From: Spirochaetales bacterium
GTDB taxonomy: Bacteria; Spirochaetota; Spirochaetia; DTKZ01
Length of the DNA: 13,272 nt
Assembly: GCA_031274005.1 (NCBI GenBank)
Contig: JAISQU010000240.1
Location: forward strand, 1-13,272
Reading direction: 5' to 3'
Notes under the pieces: generated by a model
The model's database searches: none
What the model saw: only the letters and a program-made list of their open reading frames with translations
Told to the model about the DNA's origin: nothing
Program-made: the position numbers and the translations under genes
Shown here: piece by piece, positions 7,894-13,272 of the stretch
Layout: every line of letters begins with the position of its first letter
How positions within the stretch are numbered: position 1 is the stretch's first letter

Positions 7894-8271
7894 TTACATA
7901 TCCAGCGTTTCATCGCCGGCCTCACCGGTGCGCACGCGAATCGCCTCGTATACCGGCATGATAAAAATTTTTCCGTCGCCGCTTTTGCCGCTCTGGTTTT
8001 CCCTGATGATGGTATTCACAACAGTTTTTACCAGCTTGTCCGGCACGACAACATTAATCATTCTTTTGGGAACAAGCCGGCCCGCGCTGCCCAGTTCGTC
8101 CATCATTTCCTCGTAACGTTTTTCCGCGCCGTTGAGGATGGGAATCTCCACAAGCCCCTTCCCCCTGCCCAGACACTCCTTGGCGTACAGGGAACTTATT
8201 CCCGCCGCGGCGAGGGCCCGCTTGGTCTTGTTCATCATATTCATTCTGATAAAGGCCATTACCTCCTTCAC
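7894..8271 (-). CDS. nifI2: PII-like nitrogenase regulator NifI2
   Basis: A GlnB-family protein of 125 residues. In archaea and anaerobic bacteria NifI1 and NifI2 form a complex that binds NifDK and shuts off activity in response to ammonium, relieved by 2-oxoglutarate and ATP. The N-terminal KEVMAFIRMN, the long T-loop region after LGRGKG and the C-terminal GDGKIFIMPVYEAIRVRTGE fit NifI2. The start is GTG 8271: GGAGG lies seven bases upstream, and the GTG overlaps the nifI1 stop as GTGA. An in-frame ATG four codons later (8259) has AAGGAGG only two bases away, too close to serve it, and would lose conserved residues. nifD starts 18 bp downstream. Confidence 0.93.
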   Translation of the reverse strand: MKEVMAFIRMNMMNKTKRALAAAGISSLYAKECLGRGKGLVEIPILNGAEKRYEEMMDELGSAGRLVPKRMINVVVPDKLVKTVVNTIIRENQSGKSGDGKIFIMPVYEAIRVRTGEAGDETLDM

Positions 8272-8648
8272 GGCAGAGCCTCCGCGGGAGAAGGCTGCGG
8301 CCCCAGAGCGGACACCCCGTCATCCGGCGATTCCTTTATGCCGGAGCTGACCGTATACACCTCTTCCACAGGCGATACAAAAATCTTCCCGTCGCCGTAG
8401 GAACCCTTGCCCGTCCGCGCGATCTCCATGATTTTTCTGACAACGAATTCCTTGTCGGCATCCTTCACAACCATTATCAAAAGCTCCTTGGGAATCTCAT
8501 CATAGGTAACATCCCCGATTTTTATCCCCCGCTGCTTCCCGCGGCCGGAAACATTCATCCGCGTAACCGCGGGAAACCCGTCCGCCATCAAAGCCGCCAT
8601 AACCGGGTCGGCCTTCTCCGGCCGCACAATCGCCCTAATCATCAGCAT
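8268..8648 (-). CDS. nifI1: PII-like nitrogenase regulator NifI1
   Basis: A GlnB-family protein of 126 residues and the partner of NifI2 in ammonium switch-off of NifDK. MIRAIVRPEK at the N-terminus, GRGKQRGIKIGDVTYDEIPKE in the T-loop region and GDGKIFVSPVEEVYTV near the end match NifI1. About 20 residues follow the usual PII C-terminus (a Ser/Pro/Ala-rich tail ending PSPAEALP), longer than I expect for the family. ATG 8648 has AGGAG eight bases upstream. The frame stays open up to 8720, but that extension would run through the intergenic hairpin and almost reach nifH, and it is not PII-like. The stop overlaps nifI2 as GTGA. Confidence 0.93.
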   Translation of the reverse strand: MLMIRAIVRPEKADPVMAALMADGFPAVTRMNVSGRGKQRGIKIGDVTYDEIPKELLIMVVKDADKEFVVRKIMEIARTGKGSYGDGKIFVSPVEEVYTVSSGIKESPDDGVSALGPQPSPAEALP

Positions 8649-8675
8649 ACGTTTTCTCCTAAAAAATTTTATATA

Positions 8676-8690
8676 CGCGGAGTTCCCGCG
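8676..8690 (-). other. Stem-loop between nifH and nifI1
   Basis: CGCGG and CCGCG form a 5-bp GC stem with a 5-nt loop, followed on the minus strand by an AT-rich stretch ending in TTTTTT (8666-8661), in the 61-bp gap after nifH. The T-run is about nine bases from the stem, so it is not a textbook terminator. It could act as a processing or partial-termination site that lets nifH mRNA exceed the rest of the operon; that role is inferred. Confidence 0.4.
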
Positions 8691-8709
8691 AAAAACACGG
8701 CGAAAAACT

Positions 8710-9534
8710 CTAATCGGCAATACCGAATTCCATTAACAATTTTTCGAGTTCCGCGATTTCCAGAGGCTTGGGAATGATGAACATTTTGTTGCCCTCAATC
8801 GCCTTGGCGAGCTTGCGGTATTCATCCGCCTGATTTACCGTCGGATCAAAATCGATGACAGTCTTTTTGTTGATCTCCGCCCTCTGCACCATATTGTCCC
8901 GCGGAACAAAGTGAATCATCTGCGTGCCCAGCCTTTCGGCCAGCGCGCCGATAAGCTCCGATTCCCTGTCGACCTTACGGCTGTTGCAGATAAGGCCCCC
9001 AAGCCGTACGGAACCCGCCTCGGCAAACTTCATAATCCCCTTGCAGATATTGTTCGCCGCGTACATGGCCATCATTTCGCCGGAACACACAATGTAGATT
9101 TCTTCGGCCTTGCCGTCCCGTATGGGCATGGCGAAGCCTCCGCACACAACATCGCCCAAAACATCGTAGAAGGTGTAGTCGAGTTTATACTGAACATCAA
9201 AAGCGCCCAGTTGTTCCAGCAGGTTAATGGAGGTGATAATCCCCCTGCCCGCGCAGCCGACGCCCGGTTCAGGACCGCCGGATTCCACGCACCGCGTTCC
9301 CTTGAAACCAATTTTCACAACATCATCCAGATCAAGATCTTCGCCTTCCGTGCGCAGAGTATCAAGAACGGTTTTCTGGGCCAGACCATTGAGCAGAAGA
9401 CGGGTTGAATCCGCCTTCGGGTCACAGCCGACGACCATCATATTCTTTCCCATTTCGGCAAGGGCGGCGACTGTATTCTGCGTCGTCGTGGACTTTCCTA
9501 TACCGCCCTTCCCGTAGATCGCTATCTTCCTCAT
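8710..9534 (-). CDS. nifH: Nitrogenase Fe protein NifH
   Basis: Dinitrogenase reductase, 274 residues. It is a homodimer that couples ATP hydrolysis to electron transfer to NifDK and also acts in FeMo-co assembly. The P-loop GKGGIGKS lies at residues 8-15. Cys94 (GVGCAGRGI) and Cys131 (DVVCGGF) bridge the [4Fe-4S] cluster. Arg97 is the residue that is ADP-ribosylated in species with the DraT/DraG system; those genes are not in this window. Sequence character is that of anaerobe-type (cluster III) NifH. ATG 9534 gives the conserved MRKIAIYGKGG start, with GGAG seven bases upstream. A longer frame to 9588 would begin upstream of the predicted transcription start and adds non-conserved residues. 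It is the first gene of the operon. Confidence 0.97.
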   Translation of the reverse strand: MRKIAIYGKGGIGKSTTTQNTVAALAEMGKNMMVVGCDPKADSTRLLLNGLAQKTVLDTLRTEGEDLDLDDVVKIGFKGTRCVESGGPEPGVGCAGRGIITSINLLEQLGAFDVQYKLDYTFYDVLGDVVCGGFAMPIRDGKAEEIYIVCSGEMMAMYAANNICKGIMKFAEAGSVRLGGLICNSRKVDRESELIGALAERLGTQMIHFVPRDNMVQRAEINKKTVIDFDPTVNQADEYRKLAKAIEGNKMFIIPKPLEIAELEKLLMEFGIAD

Positions 9535-9558
9535 GTTTCGCTCCGAATTTCCAATTTG

Positions 9559-9576
9559 GCGCTGCGTACACAGCGC
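9559..9576 (-). other. Stem-loop at the 5' end of the nifH leader
   Basis: GCGCTG and CAGCGC form a perfect 6-bp stem with a 6-nt loop. From the sigma-54 promoter spacing, transcription should begin near 9581, so this hairpin would lie within the first few bases of the mRNA, about 25 bases before the nifH start codon. 5' hairpins commonly protect mRNA; that function is inferred here. Confidence 0.5.
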
Positions 9577-9591
9577 ATGCCGCTTCAATAT

Positions 9592-9607
9592 AGCAATAAG
9601 TGTGCCA
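9592..9607 (-). promoter_or_regulatory. Sigma-54 (-24/-12) promoter of the nif operon
   Basis: On the minus strand the sequence reads TGGCAC-N5-TTGCT, matching the sigma-54 consensus. The invariant GG (9606-9605) and GC (9594-9593) are exactly ten bases apart. It lies 57 bases upstream of the nifH ATG and predicts a start site near 9581. Sigma-54 promoters need an enhancer-binding activator; none is encoded in this window. This is the only strong promoter seen for the nine-gene operon. Confidence 0.9.
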
Positions 9608-9640
9608 ATATTTTACAAACCGCAAAAAACAGATTTTTCA

Positions 9641-9784
9641 GGGGAAATTCCCGCAAAAACGGGCGTTTTCGGGCGTTTTACGGGTAAAATTTACGGTTTT
9701 TGCATGAAATTCGGGCTTACGAATTTTGCACGCTCCGCCTGTTTTACTACGAAAATGTATTTATAATAAAGTATTAATACATTT
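9641..9784. promoter_or_regulatory. Cluster of dyads upstream of the nif promoter
   Basis: Four symmetric sites lie in the divergent region. They are GGGGAAATTCCC (9641-9652, about -60 to -70 from the predicted nif start); TTTTAC-GG-GTAAAA (9676-9689, about -95 to -108); AAATTCG-N6-CGAATTT (9707-9726, about -126 to -145); and AAATGTAT-N16-ATACATTT (9753-9784). The middle two are at the usual distance for sigma-54 activator sites. CGGGCGTTTT is also repeated at 9660-9679. No site fits the NifA consensus TGT-N10-ACA upstream of the promoter. Protein binding is inferred only from symmetry and position. The rest of 9535-9936 is AT-rich with no supported gene. Confidence 0.45.
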
Positions 9785-9900
9785 CTGTATGCAAAATATT
9801 AATTTATTACTTGAATGTCTGATATATCTATGCCGCGAATAGCAATCCGGCGGATATTCCGGTCACGGCAAGAGCCGAACTTGAATCGCCTGAAAATTCA

Positions 9901-9929
9901 TGGACTATTCCTGAGTTTTCATATATACT
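9901..9929 (+). promoter_or_regulatory. Sigma-70-type promoter of the P83/100 gene
   Basis: TGGACT (9901-9906) and TATACT (9924-9929) are separated by 17 bp. Transcription should begin about seven bases after the -10 box, at or within a base or two of the ATG at 9937. There is no Shine-Dalgarno sequence before that ATG. A perfect TATAAT at 9762-9767 could be a second, distant promoter but lacks a good -35 box. Confidence 0.6.
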
Positions 9930-9936
9930 TGTACCT

Positions 9937-11445
9937 ATGAAAACATGGATTAGTCTTTTAGCGGCGCTTTTTATAGCGGAGAACCTCTGTTCCCTCGATG
10001 TGGCGGAACAGGAAGTCCGTACCACAGAAACCGTCACATTTGAAAACAACGAAGGCGCGCCCGCGAAGGTCGAGACCGCCGATCAGATTCGCGGCATAGG
10101 TACGGTTCTGGGGCAAAACCTCAATGCGGGAGGCCAGTATTACGGGCGCTACAGGCTCATCCATGTTGTTGACCCTTCTGAAAAAGATTTGTTTGACGCG
10201 GATATTCTGATACTGGAAAGTTCCGCGGCGGTAGACCATATCCGCAATCTCAGGTTTATTCTGGCCGGATTTTTGTCCGCGGCCTATGGATATTCGCCGC
10301 AGGACGCCGCCCTGCTTTCCCGCTTTATTACGATTTACAACGCTGTGTACCGAAAAAACATGCCGTACTTTGCCTCCAAATACAAGGCGGCGGTTATCGC
10401 AAACCTTGACCCCGCAAAGGCGGGGCTTTCCACAAGCTGGCGGGACTGGCCCGGCGGGACGCAGATTCTTATTCCCCTGTCGGACGCGACGCCCGGTTCG
10501 CTCGACGCGGTTGATACAGGGGCCATCAGTGATACAAATGTTGTTGAAGATCTGCGCGCCGCGGAGGACAAGGGTATTGAAGAGCGCAAGGAACTTCTGG
10601 ATTTGAAAGAGAGGCAGATAGAGGAGCAGGAGCGCAAGAGCGCGGAGGAAAAAAAGGCCGTGCAGGAAGAACGCCGGCAGGTAGAAGATCGCCAAAAGCA
10701 GGTCGAGAAAGATATTGCCGCGGTTCAGGAAGAAAAGAAGGCCGTAGAGGAGGGCAGAAAGCCCGCGACGGAAGAAGAAAAAAAAGAACTTGATAAAAAG
10801 GAAACCGAACTCCGGGAAGAACAGGCCGCAGTTGAGGAAGACAAAAAAGCCGTAGAGCGGAAAGAGGCCGAAGTCGCGGCGCGGGAGACCCGGACAGAAG
10901 AAAAGAAAGAAGAGGTCCGCGAGGACAGAAAGGAAATAGCCAAAGATCAGGAAGAAGTTTTACAGAAGGATAGCCTGGCCGCGATACGGGGTATTCCGTT
11001 TATCAAGGTTGACTCGGCGGCGAAGGGCAGGCTGCTTCTGATAGATCCGCAAAGCGGAGAGGCCCTTGCCGATACTCCGGAACAGCCGGTAATGGTTCGG
11101 CAGTATGAATCATTCGGCGGAGGAATTGTCGTCATAATGCAGAGACAGGGAGGCGACTCGGGCAGGCTTGCCGTACTGGAACGCGGCAGCCTGAAAGAGA
11201 AAATCTCCGCCCGCGAAGAGGTGTATCCTGAATCTTCCCTGCAGGTAAACGGCTCGGAGCTTTTTGCCGTGATACGCGATCAGGGCAAGTGGTATCTGGG
11301 TAAGTATGATTCCGCGATGGCCCTTATCGCCAGGTCAAAAACCGAGGTCAATCCGCGCACCTTCATACTGTTCTCCGACGCCCATGTGTTTGTGGAAGAT
11401 CCCGCGGGGAAGGTTGCGCCCCTGTCGCTGGCGAATATGGACTAA
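9937..11445 (+). CDS. P83/100-like spirochete protein with long coiled coil
   Basis: A 502-residue protein resembling the P83/100 family known from Borrelia and Treponema (antigenic, envelope-associated). Residues 1-19 look like a Sec signal peptide (Lys2, hydrophobic 4-12) without a clear lipobox, so export to the periplasm is likely. Residues 40-190 form the conserved globular part (IRGIGTVLGQNL, IHVVDPSEKDLFDADI, WPGGTQILIPL). Residues 203-345 are an extremely charged coiled coil with repeated EEKKAV/EEDKKAV units. Residues 349-502 are beta-rich, with RGIPFIKVDS at the start. The biochemical role is unknown. The gene diverges from nifH and is not a known nitrogen-fixation gene. ATG 9937 is set by the signal peptide; the transcript may be leaderless. 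Confidence 0.82.
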   Translation: MKTWISLLAALFIAENLCSLDVAEQEVRTTETVTFENNEGAPAKVETADQIRGIGTVLGQNLNAGGQYYGRYRLIHVVDPSEKDLFDADILILESSAAVDHIRNLRFILAGFLSAAYGYSPQDAALLSRFITIYNAVYRKNMPYFASKYKAAVIANLDPAKAGLSTSWRDWPGGTQILIPLSDATPGSLDAVDTGAISDTNVVEDLRAAEDKGIEERKELLDLKERQIEEQERKSAEEKKAVQEERRQVEDRQKQVEKDIAAVQEEKKAVEEGRKPATEEEKKELDKKETELREEQAAVEEDKKAVERKEAEVAARETRTEEKKEEVREDRKEIAKDQEEVLQKDSLAAIRGIPFIKVDSAAKGRLLLIDPQSGEALADTPEQPVMVRQYESFGGGIVVIMQRQGGDSGRLAVLERGSLKEKISAREEVYPESSLQVNGSELFAVIRDQGKWYLGKYDSAMALIARSKTEVNPRTFILFSDAHVFVEDPAGKVAPLSLANMD

Positions 11446-11453
11446 ATTACCGC

Positions 11454-11470
11454 GCCCTTCAGGGCTATTC
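11454..11470 (+). terminator. Weak possible terminator after the P83/100 gene
   Basis: GCCC-TTCA-GGGC lies eight bases after the stop codon and is followed by TATTCTT. The stem is short and the T-run poor, so it may only be a pause site. The larger inverted repeat starting at 11470 could also contribute. Confidence 0.35.
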
Positions 11471-11700
11471 TTGACCCATAACTCGATGATTGATTACATA
11501 TTTCAGAAATTTCTAACCGCAAAGTCGAAAAAGTCGAAGAAGTTTTTGCTGGAAGCCCGGGTTTTACCTTGTTATGTCCAGGTAATTTGTAAGATTTGAG
11601 ATAAAAACAGGAAATGCCACGGTTTTTCCTTCTTTTTCTTCCCTTTTTCGACTTTTTCGACTTCGCGGTTTATATTCCGCATGCTTATTTGTGGGTCAAG
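11470..11700. repeat. 231-bp inverted-repeat element between convergent genes
   Basis: The outer ends are perfect 9-bp inverted repeats, CTTGACCCA (11470-11478) and TGGGTCAAG (11692-11700). Inner arms at 11515-11542 and 11643-11670 are inverted copies matching at 26 of 28 bases, each holding two units of a 9-bp repeat (AGTCGAAAA type). About 100 bp separate the inner arms. No transposase and no obvious target duplication are visible. Short open frames inside (11486-11599 plus; 11572-11682 minus) translate the repeat into Lys/Glu or Lys/Ser runs and are not convincing genes. It fills the gap between the two stop codons and could act as a bidirectional end structure. Confidence 0.7.
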
Positions 11701-11740
11701 TTTAGAGCAAGCTCCTCGGTATGAACCATGCTTTTTCCAA

Positions 11741-12994
11741 TCAGCGCGCCTGGTGCTGCAGCCAGCCGTGCAGAGCGTCCGCAAGATCATCCGCGCCGGC
11801 GGACGCCCGCTCCGCCTGCCGGTCAGGATCGGCGGAAATCTTTCTGAGCATCCAGGGGATAAGAACCTGGGCCTTGATACTGTTCCATGTGTAGGGCAGG
11901 GGATGGGAGAACACAAGTATATCCTCCGGCGGGATATGCCCCGCAAGGTGGGGATACAGGCGGGGGAGCGTTTCTTCGTTGATTTGCCGCAGCGGCGAAA
12001 AGCCCGACGCGATTCCGAATATCTGCGGCATTTTTCTGTGAGACAGCTCAAGGAGAGCTTTCTGGGTATCGGGGGAGAAAAGCCAGCGCAGAAAGGCTTC
12101 GGCCCCGCCGGGATTTTTACTGCGGTCGGGAATCCCCGCGAACAGGATTTTTTCAGAGGCGTAAATTTTATCTTCGCGGGCAAGCCAGCGGAAGTCCAGG
12201 GAAATCCTGCGGTTCTCCGGCAGGAGGAAAAAATCCGCCACTGTCGTGAAGGCGTATTTTACCCGGCCAAGCGAGACCTGCCTGTAGGGCGGGTCATAAA
12301 GATACTTTTCGGCATAGGCAATCTCCGCGTTCGCGCCGCCGTTATGGCCGGCCGTCCAGGTTCGCAGAAAATTGAGGGTTTGCGTCAGGTTGTTCTGGTT
12401 CCAGGACAGAATGGAGTCTGAGCCTTCCAGAAAGGCCGCCCCCCGCATGACGGCTGCCTGAACAAGAAAATCAGGATCCCAGCGCGGGGCGAAACCCATA
12501 GATACAAACCCCTCTTTATTCCGTTTGTTCCAGGGCGCGGCAAGCTCCGGAAGATCGTCCAGATTGATCATAAACGCGGCTGCCTCCGGCCCGGGAATGC
12601 GGGTATCAAACATCAGAACCGGAAGATTGAACGACACAGGAATAAGAACCTGTCCTTTCTCATACTGTCCCGCAAGAAGAAGAGATGAATAAAAACTTTT
12701 CTTGGCAGGCCCGCTTCCTCCGAAAATGCTGTCAAGGGAACGGAAATTGCGGGCCGATGTTTTTCCCGCAAGATTTTCCATGATAATGAGGTCCGGCGCG
12801 CCCTCTGAAAAATCCAGCGCCGCGGGAGTGGTTTCTCTGTACTGGATTTCCAGGCGGTGGGTATTCTGAGCGCTGTTGAAAGTTTCGGAATACGCCGCGA
12901 TTTCCTGCCTGTTGGTGACTAAAGTTACAATATTGTCGGACGCAAGGCCGCACCCGCAGATACAGGCTGCCATGATAAGTAAAAGAAGTTTCAT
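11741..12994 (-). CDS. Extracellular solute-binding lipoprotein (ABC transporter, family 1-like)
   Basis: A 417-residue protein resembling family 1 solute-binding proteins of sugar-type ABC importers. The N-terminus MKLLLLIMAACICGC is a short lipoprotein signal, probably cleaved before Cys15 (ICG-C; spirochete lipoboxes are permissive) or before Cys11. VLIPVSFNLPVLMFDT and AEAFLRWLFSPDTQKALLEL are typical of the family. The substrate cannot be told from sequence, and no permease or ATPase gene is adjacent in the window. The start at 12994 is set by the signal peptide; the frame stays open to 13096, but that extension passes through the promoter and a palindrome. GAGG directly touches the ATG, too close to serve as a ribosome binding site. 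It is convergent with the P83/100 gene. Confidence 0.8.
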   Translation of the reverse strand: MKLLLLIMAACICGCGLASDNIVTLVTNRQEIAAYSETFNSAQNTHRLEIQYRETTPAALDFSEGAPDLIIMENLAGKTSARNFRSLDSIFGGSGPAKKSFYSSLLLAGQYEKGQVLIPVSFNLPVLMFDTRIPGPEAAAFMINLDDLPELAAPWNKRNKEGFVSMGFAPRWDPDFLVQAAVMRGAAFLEGSDSILSWNQNNLTQTLNFLRTWTAGHNGGANAEIAYAEKYLYDPPYRQVSLGRVKYAFTTVADFFLLPENRRISLDFRWLAREDKIYASEKILFAGIPDRSKNPGGAEAFLRWLFSPDTQKALLELSHRKMPQIFGIASGFSPLRQINEETLPRLYPHLAGHIPPEDILVFSHPLPYTWNSIKAQVLIPWMLRKISADPDRQAERASAGADDLADALHGWLQHQAR

Positions 12995-13003
12995 CCTCGC
13001 AGT

Positions 13004-13032
13004 ACTGTAGGCGGGTAGGGGAGGGGTGTCAA
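13004..13032 (-). promoter_or_regulatory. Consensus sigma-70-type promoter of the solute-binding protein gene
   Basis: On the minus strand TTGACA (13032-13027) and TACAGT (13009-13004) are exactly 17 bp apart. Transcription would start about seven bases after the -10 box, near 12997, so the mRNA leader would be only zero to a few bases long. The -35 box directly abuts an 18-bp perfect palindrome. Confidence 0.75.
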
Positions 13033-13071
13033 GGGGCATTTTCCCCGCACGCAGTGCGGGGAAAATGCCCC
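13033..13071. repeat. 18-bp perfect palindrome with 3-nt loop
   Basis: Arms 13033-13050 and 13054-13071 (GGGGCATTTTCCCCGCAC and its exact complement) flank the loop GCA. It ends one base from the -35 box of the solute-binding protein promoter. It could be an operator, a cruciform, or a terminator-like barrier to transcripts from upstream; no T-run follows on either strand. It may also be another dispersed hairpin. Confidence 0.85.
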
Positions 13072-13203
13072 GACCGGAAATTGCGGTGAGAGTCAACCAG
13101 CGGATATAACAATACGCTCTTTTTGCTAAACTGCGGCGTTATTTATTTATACTGCGGCGGCCCTGATCGTGAGCTTGGGGTGCACCAATTTTTTCCGTGC
13201 GCC
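13072..13203. other. Non-coding stretch, no gene seen
   Basis: There is no supported open frame. CTGCGGCG occurs twice as a direct repeat (13131-13138 and 13152-13159), separated by an AT-rich stretch. Nothing else is recognised. Confidence 0.5.
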
Positions 13204-13266
13204 TTTTTTGCGAAGCAAAAAACCGGGCTTTCCGCTTCAATCTTTTGGCTATGCCAAAAGGATTTC
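13204..13266. repeat. Hairpin-rich dispersed repeat, right copy (inverted)
   Basis: Positions 13221-13266 are the inverted counterpart of 9-54. CTTTTGG/CCAAAAG again forms a hairpin (13242-13248 with 13254-13260), and a second stem TTTTTTGC-GAA-GCAAAAAA lies at 13204-13222. The pair brackets the window in opposite orientation. No transposase gene is seen. Confidence 0.7.
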
Positions 13267-13272
13267 GGCCCT

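Noticed and set aside
7129..8400. 423-codon open frame on the plus strand
   Set aside because: Antisense to nifD, nifI2 and nifI1 together. Spanning three real genes with no recognisable domain makes it a shadow.
9601..9617. TGT...ACA resembling a NifA upstream activator site
   Set aside because: The spacing is 11 rather than 10 bases, and it overlaps the -24 box of the promoter itself, so it cannot be a normal upstream site.
9830..9940. 36-residue Arg-rich frame ending in an ATGA overlap with the P83/100 start
   Set aside because: It has no ribosome binding site, the P83/100 promoter lies inside it, and the translation has no recognisable features. If real, it would argue against the leaderless model.
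11486..11682. Two short Lys-rich frames (11486-11599 plus, 11572-11682 minus)
   Set aside because: Both read through the inverted 9-bp repeats of the 231-bp element, have low-complexity translations and lack ribosome binding sites.
1..13272. Composite transposon carrying nif
   Set aside because: Inverted repeats occur at both ends, but there is no transposase, integrase or visible target duplication, and the repeats look like REP-type hairpins.

Overview
This window carries a complete, compact molybdenum-nitrogenase operon on the minus strand, read from about 9.6 kb down to 0.2 kb. The gene order is nifH - nifI1 - nifI2 - nifD - nifK - nifE - nifN - nifB - [2Fe-2S] ferredoxin. The order, the two PII-like genes between nifH and nifD, the clostridial-type NifD (insertion near residues 385-445) and the short NifK place it with the anaerobe-type (cluster/group III) nitrogenases. 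The flanking gene at 9937-11445 encodes a P83/100-type protein, a family I know only from spirochetes. Together with the moderately GC-rich coding sequence, this suggests a free-living or insect-gut Treponema-like spirochete. The organism is inferred; nothing in the window proves it.

Layout. 1-273: non-coding, with hairpin-rich dispersed repeats, a 9-bp tandem repeat and the rho-independent terminator of the nif operon. 274-9534: nine nif-operon genes, mostly overlapping or separated by fewer than 25 bp. The exceptions are a 61-bp gap after nifH and a 176-bp gap between nifD and nifK filled by a repeat-bounded array of four stem-loops. 9535-9936: divergent control region with a near-perfect sigma-54 promoter for nifH, several dyads upstream of it, and a sigma-70-type promoter for the P83/100 gene on the other strand. 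9937-11445: P83/100-like protein. 11446-11740: convergent intergenic region holding a 231-bp inverted-repeat element. 11741-12994 (minus): solute-binding lipoprotein. 12995-13272: its promoter, an 18-bp perfect palindrome and a second copy, inverted, of the repeat found at the window start.

How the genes work together. NifH (Fe protein) delivers electrons to NifDK (MoFe protein). NifB makes the NifB-co precursor of FeMo-co, which is matured on the NifEN scaffold. The ferredoxin may donate electrons to, or bind, nitrogenase. NifI1/NifI2 are expected to switch NifDK off when ammonium is available. Transcription looks sigma-54 dependent, so an activator encoded elsewhere is expected. nifV, nifS, nifU, a free-standing nifX and nifA are not in the window; a NifX-like domain is fused to NifB.

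No new enzymatic system is evident. The unexplained material is non-coding: the stem-loop element inside the nifDK junction, its relatives flanking the operon, and two neighbouring genes that appear to have leaderless or near-leaderless transcripts.
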